A DNA stretch of 64,000 nucleotides. It comes from an uncultured Blastocatellia bacterium (GTDB taxonomy: Bacteria > Acidobacteriota > Blastocatellia > Pyrinomonadales > Pyrinomonadaceae). The stretch lies in NCBI GenBank assembly GCA_946480785.1, contig CAMLLD010000001.1:145971-209970 (forward strand). Direction: 5' to 3'. Shown piece by piece: positions 26,497 to 36,089 of this stretch (its first letter is position 1; the number at the start of each line of letters is the position of its first letter). The notes below the pieces were generated by a model. The model saw only the letters and a list, made by a program, of their open reading frames with translations. It searched no databases and was not told where the DNA came from. The position numbers and the translations under genes were made by a program.

Positions 26497-27032
26497 GTCA
26501 GATGGCGGAGAGCGGCGCGGATGATTTGGTCGTGATCGCTCGAGCAGTGCGGACTCACGGACTCAAAGGCGAGATCGTCGCCGAGCTTTTGACTGATTTC
26601 CCCGAGCGCTTCGAAGATCTCGACGAGTTGATTCTGGTTTCTCCCGCGGGCGAACGAAAGTTGGGCCAACTGGAGGCCCACTGGTTCCAAAAGGATCGCG
26701 TCGTGTTAAAGCTCGCAGGTTATGACGACGTCGATCGCGCGAAGGAATTGGTCGGTTACGACTTCGCCGTTCCCGAAGCGGATCGAGTGCCGCTCGAAGA
26801 AGACGAGTTTTACGACTGGGAACTCGAAGGCTGCACCGTCAGGGCTGGCGATGGAAACATCGGCGAGGTTCGTTCGGTAATGCGCACCGGCGGCGCCGCA
26901 CCGGTATTGGTTGTTGCGGATGATTCGGGTACCGAACGACTGGTTCCGCTGGCCGCGGAGATCGTCGTCAGTATCGACAAAGCGACAAGGGTGATTTTGA
27001 TAGACCCGCCCGAAGGGTTACTGGATCTTTGA
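26493..27032 (+). CDS. rimM: Ribosome maturation factor RimM
   Basis: 179 residues from the GTG at 26493; an ATG at 26502 is possible. The N-terminal barrel has VIARAVRTHGLKGEIVAELL, the RimM hallmark, and the C-terminal PRC-barrel has EEDEFYDWELEGCTV and the LVPLAAEIVVSID strand, ending DPPEGLLDL. RimM binds S19 in the 30S head during assembly. It sits between khpA and trmD. Confidence 0.96.
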   Translation: MSQMAESGADDLVVIARAVRTHGLKGEIVAELLTDFPERFEDLDELILVSPAGERKLGQLEAHWFQKDRVVLKLAGYDDVDRAKELVGYDFAVPEADRVPLEEDEFYDWELEGCTVRAGDGNIGEVRSVMRTGGAAPVLVVADDSGTERLVPLAAEIVVSIDKATRVILIDPPEGLLDL

Positions 27033-27035
27033 GCG

Positions 27036-27758
27036 ATGTTACGGTTCGATATCATCACGATTTTCCCCGAGTTTTTCCGCGAAGCAATTGATTGCGGAAT
27101 CGTGAGACGAGCGCGTAACGTCGGGCTGGTTGAGATAACCGCCCACGACCTGCGGCAGTGGACCACGGACAAGCATCACGTCGTTGACGACCGGCCGTTC
27201 GGCGGCGGTGATGGGATGGTGCTGAAGCCGGAGCCAATCTTCGCCGGTGTTGAAGCACTGACCGGTGCGACAAGACGCGAAGACTTGCCGGCGAAAACTC
27301 GCGTGGTTCTGTTGTCAGCGCAAGGTGAGGTTTTCTCGCAGTCGTTGGCCCAGGATCTTTCAAAAGCCGCATCGCACCTCGTGCTTTTGTGCGGCCGTTA
27401 CGAAGGCGTCGACGAACGCGTTTCGGAAGCGCTCGTCACCGATGAGATTTCGATCGGTGATTACGTTTTGTCTGGCGGCGAACCGGCGGCGATGGTCGTG
27501 ATCGACGCGATGGTTCGCTTGTTACCGGGCGCGTTGGGGAGCGAGACGTCGGCAGTTTACGAATCGTTTTCCGAAGGACTGCTGGATTACCCGCAGTACA
27601 CGCGGCCACCCGAGTTTCGCGGCATGAAGGTGCCGGAAGTTTTGTTGAGCGGAAATCACGCAGAGATCGCCCGTTGGCGTAAAGAGGCTGCGATTGAGAA
27701 GACGCGGCGCAAACGCCCGGATTTGTTGAAGGAGCATCACAATGAACCGTTTGGATAA
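27036..27758 (+). CDS. trmD: tRNA (guanine37-N1)-methyltransferase
   Basis: 240 residues. TrmD signatures: [12 protein letters not shown] at the start, [28 protein letters not shown], and the knot region [16 protein letters not shown] that binds SAM, then [19 protein letters not shown] and the C-terminal [10 protein letters not shown]. It methylates G37 of tRNAs with a G36, preventing +1 frameshifting. Its last 17 bases overlap the rplS start, so rplS is likely coupled. Confidence 0.97.
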   Translation: MLRFDIITIFPEFFREAIDCGIVRRARNVGLVEITAHDLRQWTTDKHHVVDDRPFGGGDGMVLKPEPIFAGVEALTGATRREDLPAKTRVVLLSAQGEVFSQSLAQDLSKAASHLVLLCGRYEGVDERVSEALVTDEISIGDYVLSGGEPAAMVVIDAMVRLLPGALGSETSAVYESFSEGLLDYPQYTRPPEFRGMKVPEVLLSGNHAEIARWRKEAAIEKTRRKRPDLLKEHHNEPFG

Positions 27759-28137
27759 AGTCGAACAGAACCAATTAAGAAAAAACATTCCGGCGTTTCA
27801 GCCGGGCGATACGGTCCGCGTCCACGTCCGGATCAAAGAATCCGAAACCAAAGAGAGATTGCAGGCTTTCGAGGGCGTCGTGATTGCGCGCAAGCATGGC
27901 GGCGCGCGTGAGACCATCACGGTGCGCAAGACGAGTTTCGGCGTCGGCGTCGAAAGAATTTTTCCGTTGCACGCAACCATCATCGACCACATCGATCTGG
28001 TCAAACGAGGACGCGTCCGCCGCGCCAAGCTCTACTATCTGCGCGGACTGCGGGGCAAAGCCGCACGTATTCGCGAGCGCGATACGCGCGGTCAGCAGAA
28101 CGACGACACGCAGGCCGCGGCTGCAAAGGGCAAGTAA
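27742..28137 (+). CDS. rplS: 50S ribosomal protein L19
   Basis: 131 residues. L19 motifs: [49 protein letters not shown] and [21 protein letters not shown] short low-complexity tail ([14 protein letters not shown]) extends beyond the core. L19 lies at the subunit interface. It is the last ribosomal gene of the operon. Confidence 0.97.
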   Translation: MNRLDKVEQNQLRKNIPAFQPGDTVRVHVRIKESETKERLQAFEGVVIARKHGGARETITVRKTSFGVGVERIFPLHATIIDHIDLVKRGRVRRAKLYYLRGLRGKAARIRERDTRGQQNDDTQAAAAKGK

Positions 28138-28190
28138 ATCTCCTCCGCGCTCGTTGACTCTAAACAAAATAGTGAGACGGGAGAAACCGA

Positions 28191-29333
28191 TTGCGGATCG
28201 CAATCGATGCTCATTCTGTGGGGGCGAAGCTCGGAGGTAACGAAAGCTACGCCCTCAACCTGATCGAAGCGCTCGCGCAGGTCGATCGCGTTAACGATTA
28301 CACTCTCTACGTCACCACTGCCGAAGCCTACGATCGCTTTCAGCAACGCTGGCCCAACTTTAAGGTTCATCGCACACTTCCGCACACGCCCTTAATCAGA
28401 ATTCCACTGACTCTCAGCGCCGAACTTCGCAAACATCCCGTCGACGTGCTGCACGTGCAATTCACTGCGCCGCCGTTCTGTCCGTGTCCCGTCGTCGTGA
28501 GCATTCACGATTTGTCTTTCGAGCACTTGCCGCAAACTTTCAATCGTCGCAGTCGAACGCAGTTGCGCCTGACGGTGCGGCATTCCGCCCGCCGCGCAAC
28601 GAAGATCCTGACACTTTCCGAGCACACGCGCCGCGACGTGATCGATACCTACGGCATTGACGCCGAAAAAGTCACTGCGATTCCACTCGCCGCGCCCGCG
28701 CATTTTGGTCCGGTGGCGAGTGATAAGGAACTTCAACGAGTGCGACACACTTACGGGATAGAGGACGACTACGTTTTGACGGTCGGTTCTATTCAGCCCC
28801 GCAAAAATCTGGTGCGCTTGATTAAAGCTTACGCAGCGTTCCGAGGCGCTCATTCAAGTAACAGATGCCCCAAACTCGTCATAGTAGGTAAATGTGCCTG
28901 GTTGTATGACGAGACCTTGCGGGCACTTGAAGAAACGGGCGTTAGAGATTCAGTCGTCCTGACAGGTTACGTGCCCGAGTCGGATCTGCCGGCGCTCTAT
29001 TCCGGCGCGCTCTGTTTTGTTTACCCGTCTTATTTCGAAGGCTTTGGTTTGCCACCGCTCGAAGCCATGAAGTGTGGCGCGCCCGTGATTGTGGGAAACG
29101 CTACCAGCTTGCCGGAAGTGGTCGGAGATGCTGCTCTGAAAGTCGATCCGTTCGACGTTTCCGGGATCGCAACCGCCATGGACCAGTTAATAAACAATTC
29201 GGAACTGCGACGCGAATTGAGCCTCAAGGGCCAGGCGCGAGCGAAAATGTTTGACTGGAACGACACTGCTCGGCGAACATTGGCGGTCTACGAGCAGGTC
29301 CATCGAACGTCATACCAAACAGCGGCCGGTTAA
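28191..29333 (+). CDS. Family 4 glycosyltransferase
   Basis: 380 residues starting at TTG (28191) behind a GGGAGA site. GT-B fold landmarks: RIAIDAHSVGAKLGGNESYA, VVSIHDLSFEHLP, ILTLSEHTRRDVIDTYG, VLTVGSIQPRKNLVRLIKAY, and the donor-site EX7E segment YFEGFGLPPLEAMKCGAPVI. Typical of mannosyl- or related transferases making surface glycans. It follows rplS by 53 bases and precedes a second glycosyltransferase by 6 bases, forming a pair. Confidence 0.92.
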   Translation: MRIAIDAHSVGAKLGGNESYALNLIEALAQVDRVNDYTLYVTTAEAYDRFQQRWPNFKVHRTLPHTPLIRIPLTLSAELRKHPVDVLHVQFTAPPFCPCPVVVSIHDLSFEHLPQTFNRRSRTQLRLTVRHSARRATKILTLSEHTRRDVIDTYGIDAEKVTAIPLAAPAHFGPVASDKELQRVRHTYGIEDDYVLTVGSIQPRKNLVRLIKAYAAFRGAHSSNRCPKLVIVGKCAWLYDETLRALEETGVRDSVVLTGYVPESDLPALYSGALCFVYPSYFEGFGLPPLEAMKCGAPVIVGNATSLPEVVGDAALKVDPFDVSGIATAMDQLINNSELRRELSLKGQARAKMFDWNDTARRTLAVYEQVHRTSYQTAAG

Positions 29334-29339
29334 CGACAA

Positions 29340-30500
29340 ATGCGCATCGCAATCCTGGGAACCCGAGGTATTCCGGCAAGCTACGGCGGCTTTGAGACTT
29401 TCGCCGAGCACCTTTCCACACGTCTCGTCGCGCGCGGCCATGAAGTGACCGTTTATTGCCGTTCGCACTACGTTTCACCGCGACAATTGGAATACCACGG
29501 CGTGCGGCTCGAAGTGCTGCCGACGATCAGGCATAAATACTTCGACACAGTGGCCCACACGTTTTTGTCCGCGCTCCACGCGGTCTCGCGCCGTTTCGAC
29601 GCGGCGCTGATCTGCAACGCCGCGAATGCGCCTTTCAGCCCGATCCTCAGGTTTACGGGAACTCCAGTCGCCATCAACGTCGACGGGCTCGAACACAAAC
29701 GCAAGAAGTGGGGCTGGCTGGGACGTCGTTATTACCGGTTCGCAGAATATATCTCGACGGTTTTGCCCAACGAGATGGTGACCGACGCGCAGGTCATTCA
29801 GGACTACTACCAGGCACGTCACAATGCGCCCTCGACGATGATCGCCTATGGCAGCGAAGTGGAACGCCGTCCCGATCGCGAACTAGTGCGCAAGTGGCGT
29901 GTGGAACCGAACCGGTATGTGTTGTACGTCTCACGGCTCGAGCCGGAAAACAACGCACACCTCGTCATTGAGGCCTTTAAGAAGGTCCGCACTGCCTACC
30001 GGCTGCTGATCGTCGGCGATGCGCCGTACGCGGAGAGTTACATCAGCAGTTTGAAAGCCCAAGCCCGCGGTGACAAACGCATCATCTTCACCGGATTCGT
30101 GTTCGGGCAGGATTATCGCGCATTGCAGCAAAATGCCTATTGTTATGTTCACGCCACGGAGGTTGGCGGAACACACCCCGCGCTGCTCGAAGCAATGGGT
30201 TACGGGAACTGCGTGCTGACGCTCGCAACGCCGGAAAACATCGAGGTCGTCGGTGACGCCGGCGTGCCTTACGCCGACGAATTCGACCTCGCCGAGAAAT
30301 TACAGCGCGTCTTGCGAGACGGTTCGCTGGTCCAGGCCTACCGGAACCGGGCCCAGCTTCGTGTTCGGACGCACTACGACTGGGAAACGGTGGTGGACCA
30401 ATACGAGCAGCTTTTCGCGCGGATGTGCGGCCAGACAGTGGCCGAGCCGGAAAAACCCGCGCTCGTGGCGGTCTCCTCCGAAGTCTCAACCAAAGCTTAA
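29340..30500 (+). CDS. DUF1972 family glycosyltransferase
   Basis: 386 residues. The start MRIAILGTRGIPASYGGFET is the DUF1972 (rhamnosyltransferase-type) acceptor-domain signature; NVDGLEHKRKKWGWLGRRYY and ADAQVIQDYY-like segments follow, then a GT4 donor domain (YVLYVSRLEPENNAHLVIEA, VGGTHPALLEAMGYGNCVL). Members add rhamnose or similar sugars to surface polysaccharides. It is the second of a glycosyltransferase pair downstream of rplS, with a hairpin 27 bases after its stop. Confidence 0.9.
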   Translation: MRIAILGTRGIPASYGGFETFAEHLSTRLVARGHEVTVYCRSHYVSPRQLEYHGVRLEVLPTIRHKYFDTVAHTFLSALHAVSRRFDAALICNAANAPFSPILRFTGTPVAINVDGLEHKRKKWGWLGRRYYRFAEYISTVLPNEMVTDAQVIQDYYQARHNAPSTMIAYGSEVERRPDRELVRKWRVEPNRYVLYVSRLEPENNAHLVIEAFKKVRTAYRLLIVGDAPYAESYISSLKAQARGDKRIIFTGFVFGQDYRALQQNAYCYVHATEVGGTHPALLEAMGYGNCVLTLATPENIEVVGDAGVPYADEFDLAEKLQRVLRDGSLVQAYRNRAQLRVRTHYDWETVVDQYEQLFARMCGQTVAEPEKPALVAVSSEVSTKA

Positions 30501-30831
30501 AGAAAACCAGGCGTTAAAAAGAGGGGTGCCCCGCCGATTCGTTAAGAACTGGCGGGGCAAAGCGTTAAAGGGCAGGGTTCGGGCAAAAACAAGGGTGGCA
30601 ATTCCAAAGCATGAGAACCACTCAACAGTGCGAACGGTTCTTTCGGGCGGTGCGTATTGCGGGCAAAAATAACGGTAATAAAATAGCTATTGAACGCACT
30701 CAACCTAATTGGCACCCACAATTTCAAACATCCAAACAGCGTTGCTAGTTATGATGTGTGAGGAATTATACGGATTGTTTGTAACCTGTCAAGAACATTA
30801 TTAACTTTTTCGCAAAAAATTTGTGACAGCT
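30501..30831. other. Convergent intergenic region
   Basis: 331 bases between the convergent glycosyltransferase and hypothetical genes. The left part holds the GC-rich hairpin described separately; the right part (about 30660-30830) is clearly AT-rich and includes TTTTTCGCAAAAA, a short hairpin that could terminate either strand. No gene is supported. Confidence 0.5.
30527..30559. terminator. Perfect GC-rich hairpin after the glycosyltransferase pair
   Basis: TGCCCCGCC (30527-30535) pairs perfectly with GGCGGGGCA (30551-30559) across a 15-base loop, 27 bases after the DUF1972 gene. There is no T-run, so it may pause or protect RNA rather than terminate alone. The octamer GCGTTAAA flanks it directly on both sides (30511-30518, 30562-30569). 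Confidence 0.5.
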
Positions 30832-32028
30832 TCACTTGCTGCCGCGTGCCTGAGCCAGCCGAGCCGCTTGGCGGCGCACTGTTTCGGAGACGTTTCGATT
30901 CTGAGTAATGCCGAGGAGGTCCTTCGTCCGGATTCGCGGGAGGATGTTCATGACCGTCGGAATGGGTGTCCGAGGGTTGCGGGCCAGGTTGTGAATGATC
31001 GGGTAATTGCGCGCCCAGCCGCGGTTCATCGAAATCAGCCGCAGCACCTCGTCGGACACGGTGCGCATTGCGGCGATATTCTCGACTTCCTGTTCGGTGA
31101 TGCGTGGATTGTTCACGACTGCCGAGCAGACCACCTTGTTTGAGTCACGGACCAGGATGCCGCGCGCCTCACGGTCGCCTTTCATGGCGAGCTTCATCCG
31201 GTCTTTCGTGTTCATGAACATGATGCGGCGGATTAGCGAAACGCGTTCGGCGCTGACTTCGCCCGATTCGAGCCGTTCCTGCTCCAGAATCCGTTGCGCG
31301 TTTGCCGCGCTTTGTTCGGCAGTTTCGGAAACCAGGTCGGCGTAGCGTTCCGCCGGCAGCCAGCTATCGTCGATGTCGTCGTCGAGGACTTCGATGTGTT
31401 GGGCGATCAGCCACGCATCGTCGAGCGTCAATTCGCCTGCGGGCGTGCTGAGCTCGGCGGTTTCGAAAAACTCGGCGGCGGCAGTTTCGCCGCGGGCGCG
31501 AAGCTCGTCGGCAATTTGACGCGCACCGCGTTCTTTTTCGAAAAACTCTTTGCGTGTTTCGCGAGCGCGCCGCTCGGCGTCACCGGTCCGAGCGGGATTC
31601 GCGAGGATGGCTTCGATGATTTCGGGCGCGCGCACCAGGCGCTGCTGGTTGATGGTGATTAATTCGAGCAGTGGACCATGGGCCGTTTCGGCTGCGAGTT
31701 TGGCGAGTGCAGCGTCTGGCGTGTTCGCGTTGAGAATGGTCGCTTCGTAAAGCTGGAGCATCGCGTCGGGCTGCGTTGCTAGATAAGCGAGCACGCTCGG
31801 CGGCGTGTCTTCAGCTGAGGCAGCGATCAAGAGATCTTCCGGTGTTTCGGATTTGAGGGTTTCTTTCGCGGCCGCCGCGATTTCAGCGTCGCTGCTTTCG
31901 GCGAGAGCTACGAGGATCTCGAGCAGCTCATTCTGCTGGAGCGGCAACATGCCGCGCGCCGCTGCCAGACGGGCCGGCTGCGGCGCTTTACCACTGATGA
32001 TTGCTTGAACGACGGGGTTTGAACTCAA
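30832..32028 (-). CDS. Hypothetical helical-repeat protein upstream of nothing known, downstream of secA
   Basis: 398 residues, no signal peptide or membrane helix. The N-terminal half is made of Ala/Leu-rich helical pairs resembling HEAT-like repeats (LPLQQNELLEILVALAESSD, TPPSVLAYLATQPDAM); the C-terminal half has more conserved-looking helices with Asn-Pro and Arg-rich turns (VVNNPRITEQEVENIAAMR, HNLARNPRTPIPTVMNILPR, TKDLLGITQNRNVSETVRRQ), like leucine-rich-variant/DUF2336-type repeats. No catalytic motif is recognised. It starts 2 bases after the secA stop and is probably co-transcribed. Function unknown. Confidence 0.75.
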   Translation of the reverse strand: MSSNPVVQAIISGKAPQPARLAAARGMLPLQQNELLEILVALAESSDAEIAAAAKETLKSETPEDLLIAASAEDTPPSVLAYLATQPDAMLQLYEATILNANTPDAALAKLAAETAHGPLLELITINQQRLVRAPEIIEAILANPARTGDAERRARETRKEFFEKERGARQIADELRARGETAAAEFFETAELSTPAGELTLDDAWLIAQHIEVLDDDIDDSWLPAERYADLVSETAEQSAANAQRILEQERLESGEVSAERVSLIRRIMFMNTKDRMKLAMKGDREARGILVRDSNKVVCSAVVNNPRITEQEVENIAAMRTVSDEVLRLISMNRGWARNYPIIHNLARNPRTPIPTVMNILPRIRTKDLLGITQNRNVSETVRRQAARLAQARGSK

Positions 32029-32029
32029 A

Positions 32030-34807
32030 TCAGGCGTTGATGCCGTGACACTTCTTGTACTTCTTTCCTGACCCGCACGGGCAAAGCTGATTGCGCCCGA
32101 CTTTCGGCTGATCGCGCACGACCGTCTTCACTTTTCCAGCTTCTTCTCCGGCTGGCGCAGCGCCCTGGTTTGGACCAGTAAAGGTCAGCGGCGTGGGCCT
32201 GAGCGGCGCGCGACGGCGAACTGTTTCCGGCGGATCGCCGGAGACGATTTGCAGGTTGAAGAGCGAACGAATCGTGGTCGTATCGATGCGATCGAGCATC
32301 TCCTGGAATAGATCGAAACTCTGTTTCTTGTACTCAACCAGCGGATCTTTCTGCCCGTAACCAACCAGCCCGATGCCTTGCTTCAGGTGGTCCAACGAAA
32401 GCAGGTGGTCCTTCCACTGCGCGTCGATGATGTTGAGCATGATGATGCGCTCGTAGGTGCGCATCGCTTCCGGCCCGATCTGCTCTTCCTTCTGCTGGTA
32501 CTTGAACTTAAGTCGTTCCCAAATCGCGTCAACGGCCTCTTGCGACGTGTAGCGCTGTAGCTCGAGTCCTTCGCTATCGATGTCGAAGTCGTAGATCGTC
32601 TTGATCTGAATCTTGTAGTTTTCAATGTCCCAGTCGTCGGGCGAGACATCCGGATTCAGATATTGCCGCGTGATGTCCGACAGCAGATCGTAAGCAACAC
32701 CGGCAGCCGGCGGATCACCCATCAGGTACTCGCGCTGATCGGGCTCTTCCATTAACTGACGACGCAAACCGTAAATCGTCTCGCGCTGCCGGTTCATGAC
32801 GTCGTCGTATTCGAGCAGGTGTTTGCGAGCTTCGAAGTTACGGCCTTCAACCGACTTCTGCGCCGCTTCGATGCGCTTCGAAACCATCCCCGACTCAATC
32901 GCCACGCCTTTCTCCATGCCGAGACGCTGCATCAACGCTTTGACTTTGTCGCCCGCGAAGATGCGCATCAGATCGTCTTCCAACGACAGGAAGAACCGCG
33001 ACGAACCCGGGTCGCCCTGACGTCCGGCACGGCCTCGAAGCTGATTATCGATGCGCCGCGACTCGTGGCGTTCGGTACCGATAATGTGCAGACCACCAAG
33101 CTCGACGACTTGCTGATGCTCGTCCTCGACGATGCGCTTCGCACGCTCGTAAGCCACGCGCCACTGATCGTCAGTCGCGTCATCCGGATCGATCTCGTCG
33201 CGCTTCAAAAACTCGCGCGCCATGAAGTCAGGATTGCCGCCGAGCAGAATGTCGGTACCACGACCGGCCATGTTCGTGGCGATCGTGACCGAACCTTTGC
33301 GACCCGCCTGGGCCACGATCTCCGCTTCGCGCTCGTGATACTTCGCGTTCAGCACGTTGTGCGTTACGGATTCCTTCAGCAACCGCCGCGAGATCAGTTC
33401 CGAGTTTTCCACTGAAACCGTACCTACTAGCGTCGGCTGACCACGGTCGTGACAGTCTTTGATCTCCTCAATCACCGCGTCCCATTTTTCCGGCAACGTG
33501 CGATAGATCACGTCTGAGTTGTCCTTGCGGACCATCGGCATGTGCGTCGGGATCACGATAACGTCGAGCTTGTAGGTCGAATGAAATTCCGCGGATTCCG
33601 TTTCAGCGGTACCGGTCATGCCGGAAAGTTTTTCGTAGAGGCGGAAGTAATTTTGCAGCGTGATCGTAGCGAGCGTTTGGTTCTCTTTCTCGATCTCGAC
33701 GCCTTCCTTCGCCTCGACCGCCTGGTGCAGTCCGTCGGACCAGCGGCGGCCTTTCATCAAACGGCCGGTGAAGTCGTCGACGATGATTACTTCGCCGTCT
33801 TGGACCACGTACTGGTGATCGAGCTTGTAAAGCGTGTGGGCTTTCAATGCCTGCTCGACGCAGTGCAGCAGTTCCATGTTTCCGGGATCGTAGAGATTGC
33901 CGACACCGAGCAGCCGTTCCGCTTTGTCAACGCCTTCTTCCGTCAGCACCGCTGTATGAGCTTTCTCATCAACCACGTAATCGCCGGTCTTCTTCCCGTC
34001 GATGTCTTCGCCCTTCTTCAGGTGCGGAATGATGGCGTCTGCGTTCTTGTACTTGTCAGTCGCTTCGTCTGACGGACCGGAGATGATCAACGGCGTACGC
34101 GCTTCGTCGATCAGGATCGAGTCCACCTCGTCGACGATCGCGAAGTAGTGACCACGCTGCACGCAGGTAGCGAGATCAAACTTCATATTGTCGCGCAGGT
34201 AATCGAAACCAAACTCGTTGTTGGTTCCGTACGTGATGTCCGAAGCGTAAGCAGTCTGACGCTCGAAGTCGTCCATGTCGTTTTGAATACAACCGACTTC
34301 GAGACCGAGAAAGCGATGAATCTGGCCCATCCACTCCGCGTCGCGCGAAGCGAGGTAGTCGTTCACGGTCACAACGTGAACACCGCCGCGGCCGGTGAGT
34401 GCATTCAGATACGCAGGCAACGTCGCGACGAGCGTTTTACCTTCACCGGTTCGCATCTCAGCAATCTTGCCCTGATGCAGCACGATGCCGCCGATTAACT
34501 GCACGTCGAAGTGACGCATGCCGGTCGTGCGCACACTCGCTTCACGGACCACCGCGAAAGCCTCGGGCAGGATCTCATCGAGTGCTGCGCGTTCGCGCCG
34601 CTTGCGTTCCTCTTTGTCCTTCGTATCGCCGACCGCTTGCTGCACGCGCTCTTTGAAAGCAGCGGTGCGCCCGCGTAGTTCGTCATCTGAAAGCTTCTGA
34701 ACCGACGGCTCGAGTGAGTTGATCTTATCCACCAGCGGCATGATCGACTTGAGAAACCGCTGGTTGCTGCTGCCAAAAACTTTAGTTAGAAATTTATCGA
34801 AACTCAT
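32030..34807 (-). CDS. secA: Preprotein translocase ATPase SecA
   Basis: 925 residues. Walker A is in [20 protein letters not shown], Walker B and DEAD-like [17 protein letters not shown], the preprotein cross-linking and helicase motifs ([43 protein letters not shown]), the helical scaffold/wing ([19 protein letters not shown]) and the C-terminal zinc SEC-C motif [13 protein letters not shown]. SecA drives export through SecYEG. It lies between a TonB-like gene (21 bases upstream) and the helical-repeat gene. Confidence 0.97.
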   Translation of the reverse strand: MSFDKFLTKVFGSSNQRFLKSIMPLVDKINSLEPSVQKLSDDELRGRTAAFKERVQQAVGDTKDKEERKRRERAALDEILPEAFAVVREASVRTTGMRHFDVQLIGGIVLHQGKIAEMRTGEGKTLVATLPAYLNALTGRGGVHVVTVNDYLASRDAEWMGQIHRFLGLEVGCIQNDMDDFERQTAYASDITYGTNNEFGFDYLRDNMKFDLATCVQRGHYFAIVDEVDSILIDEARTPLIISGPSDEATDKYKNADAIIPHLKKGEDIDGKKTGDYVVDEKAHTAVLTEEGVDKAERLLGVGNLYDPGNMELLHCVEQALKAHTLYKLDHQYVVQDGEVIIVDDFTGRLMKGRRWSDGLHQAVEAKEGVEIEKENQTLATITLQNYFRLYEKLSGMTGTAETESAEFHSTYKLDVIVIPTHMPMVRKDNSDVIYRTLPEKWDAVIEEIKDCHDRGQPTLVGTVSVENSELISRRLLKESVTHNVLNAKYHEREAEIVAQAGRKGSVTIATNMAGRGTDILLGGNPDFMAREFLKRDEIDPDDATDDQWRVAYERAKRIVEDEHQQVVELGGLHIIGTERHESRRIDNQLRGRAGRQGDPGSSRFFLSLEDDLMRIFAGDKVKALMQRLGMEKGVAIESGMVSKRIEAAQKSVEGRNFEARKHLLEYDDVMNRQRETIYGLRRQLMEEPDQREYLMGDPPAAGVAYDLLSDITRQYLNPDVSPDDWDIENYKIQIKTIYDFDIDSEGLELQRYTSQEAVDAIWERLKFKYQQKEEQIGPEAMRTYERIIMLNIIDAQWKDHLLSLDHLKQGIGLVGYGQKDPLVEYKKQSFDLFQEMLDRIDTTTIRSLFNLQIVSGDPPETVRRRAPLRPTPLTFTGPNQGAAPAGEEAGKVKTVVRDQPKVGRNQLCPCGSGKKYKKCHGINA

Positions 34808-34828
34808 ACAGTGTTGGATTTTATGCTA

Positions 34829-35944
34829 TTAAACGCCTGGCTCCAATTGCTTCTTTATCATGTCCACGACGCTCTGCCGCGGCATGGAAAAATTCACGAC
34901 CACTTTCTTGCCGTCGGGCGTCGCGCTCGTGTTCTTCATTATCACTTCTTCATCCTTGCCCGCTCGCGAACTCGCGCCGAGAGTCAGCATTAAGTTCAGC
35001 GCTTTCGTTAAGCTGCGGGCTTTGTCTGTCGACGAGGTTTCCGATTCTACCGAAGCGAGCACTTCGTTCTCACCCTGCTTCACGGTGATCACGACCTTCG
35101 CGCCCGGATTGTCTTTACTGATCGGTTGCAGGTAGATCAGAAATCCGCTGTCGTTGAGCGCGGAGATCATACGGCCAAACAGATCGACGAGGTTTTCGTC
35201 GCCGGCTTTTTTCGTGAAATGCGCGTTCTTGAGCTTGCCCTGCTCGTCCATCTCCGCCTCGATCACGATTTCGAACGGCTTGTTGAAGTCGAGCTTGCCT
35301 TCGTTCTTCAGCGTGTTCGCGTAGGTGGCGAAGTCTTTCAAGGCTTTCTTGTTGATCTGGTTCTCTTCGGGCAGCGCGACGTCGTTCGCCGCGGCAGTCT
35401 CTTCGAGTTTCTTCTGCGCCTCATCGGGCGACAGCGGCGTGCTCGGGTTTGGACTCGCAGCCGGCGACGCTTGCGCGATTGCTGAAGCGGCAGGCGAGGC
35501 TGATGGCGAAGCAGCCGGGCTCGCACTTGGCGATGCACTCGCTGTCGGACTCGGCGATGGCGAATGTTCCGGATCCGGCGTCTTCGGATTCCACTGCGAA
35601 ATGATCTTCGGCGCAAACGGATCGTTCGCTGCCGGGACTTGTCCGGGCAGCGTGCCGTTTAGTTGCGCTTCGAGCGCAAAGTAGCCTTCCGGATAGTGAA
35701 ACTTCTCGTTCGTTAGTTGCACGAGCTGCACGTCGTCACCGATGTGTGTTGCCGCGTAATCTTTATCAACAAACCTCGTACTCGCGATCAGGGCCGCGAT
35801 GTTGAGCGTCTCGCGAACGGCGGGAACGTAAATCATCGCCCACACCAGCGCGAGATGCAGCACGAGGGACGCGCCGATGAGCTTCGCGAGTATTGCCCAT
35901 CTGGAGTCGCGATTAACCTCGAAATTTGCGAACAGTTCAGACAT
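34829..35944 (-). CDS. TonB-like membrane-anchored periplasmic protein
   Basis: 371 residues. One N-terminal transmembrane helix (about residues 20-42, LIGASLVLHLALVWAMIYVP) follows a short cytosolic head, as in TonB/TolA. A long Pro/Ser/Ala-rich stretch (repeats of SPSPSPTASASPS, residues about 125-170) would span the periplasm. The C-terminal domain (FEIVIEAEMDEQGKLKNAHF, FGRMISALNDSGFLIYL) resembles the energy-transducer/TonB_C-type fold in its D-E-x-G-K-L-x-N-A strand. I call it TonB-like on architecture; no partner TonB-dependent receptor or ExbB/D is adjacent. It starts the minus-strand run with secA. Confidence 0.65.
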   Translation of the reverse strand: MSELFANFEVNRDSRWAILAKLIGASLVLHLALVWAMIYVPAVRETLNIAALIASTRFVDKDYAATHIGDDVQLVQLTNEKFHYPEGYFALEAQLNGTLPGQVPAANDPFAPKIISQWNPKTPDPEHSPSPSPTASASPSASPAASPSASPAASAIAQASPAASPNPSTPLSPDEAQKKLEETAAANDVALPEENQINKKALKDFATYANTLKNEGKLDFNKPFEIVIEAEMDEQGKLKNAHFTKKAGDENLVDLFGRMISALNDSGFLIYLQPISKDNPGAKVVITVKQGENEVLASVESETSSTDKARSLTKALNLMLTLGASSRAGKDEEVIMKNTSATPDGKKVVVNFSMPRQSVVDMIKKQLEPGV

Positions 35945-35950
35945 CCTTGT

Positions 35951-36038
35951 TTGTAACGTCCCGCGGGGGTTTTTGTTCGAAGCCAGTTAGACGCCAGCCG
36001 CCGTCGACACGTTGCGAGACAGATTGTAACCCGCGGGG
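35951..36038. repeat. Paired direct repeat in the divergent TonB-like/helicase gap
   Basis: TTGTAACGTCCCGCGGGG (35951-35968) recurs as TTGTAACCCGCGGGG (36024-36038), two bases shorter, both containing the palindrome CCGCGG. They flank the middle of the 145-base divergent gap, a usual place for paired regulator sites. TAGAAT at about 36074 could be the -10 of the helicase gene. Confidence 0.35.
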
Positions 36039-36089
36039 TCTGCTTAGGCACTTCGCAGGCCACGCGCGCGGCGGCTAGAATGTACCCAA

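Noticed and set aside
35430..35560. Repetitive stretch near 35.5 kb as an intergenic repeat
   Set aside because: It encodes the Ser/Pro/Ala-rich periplasmic linker of the TonB-like protein.
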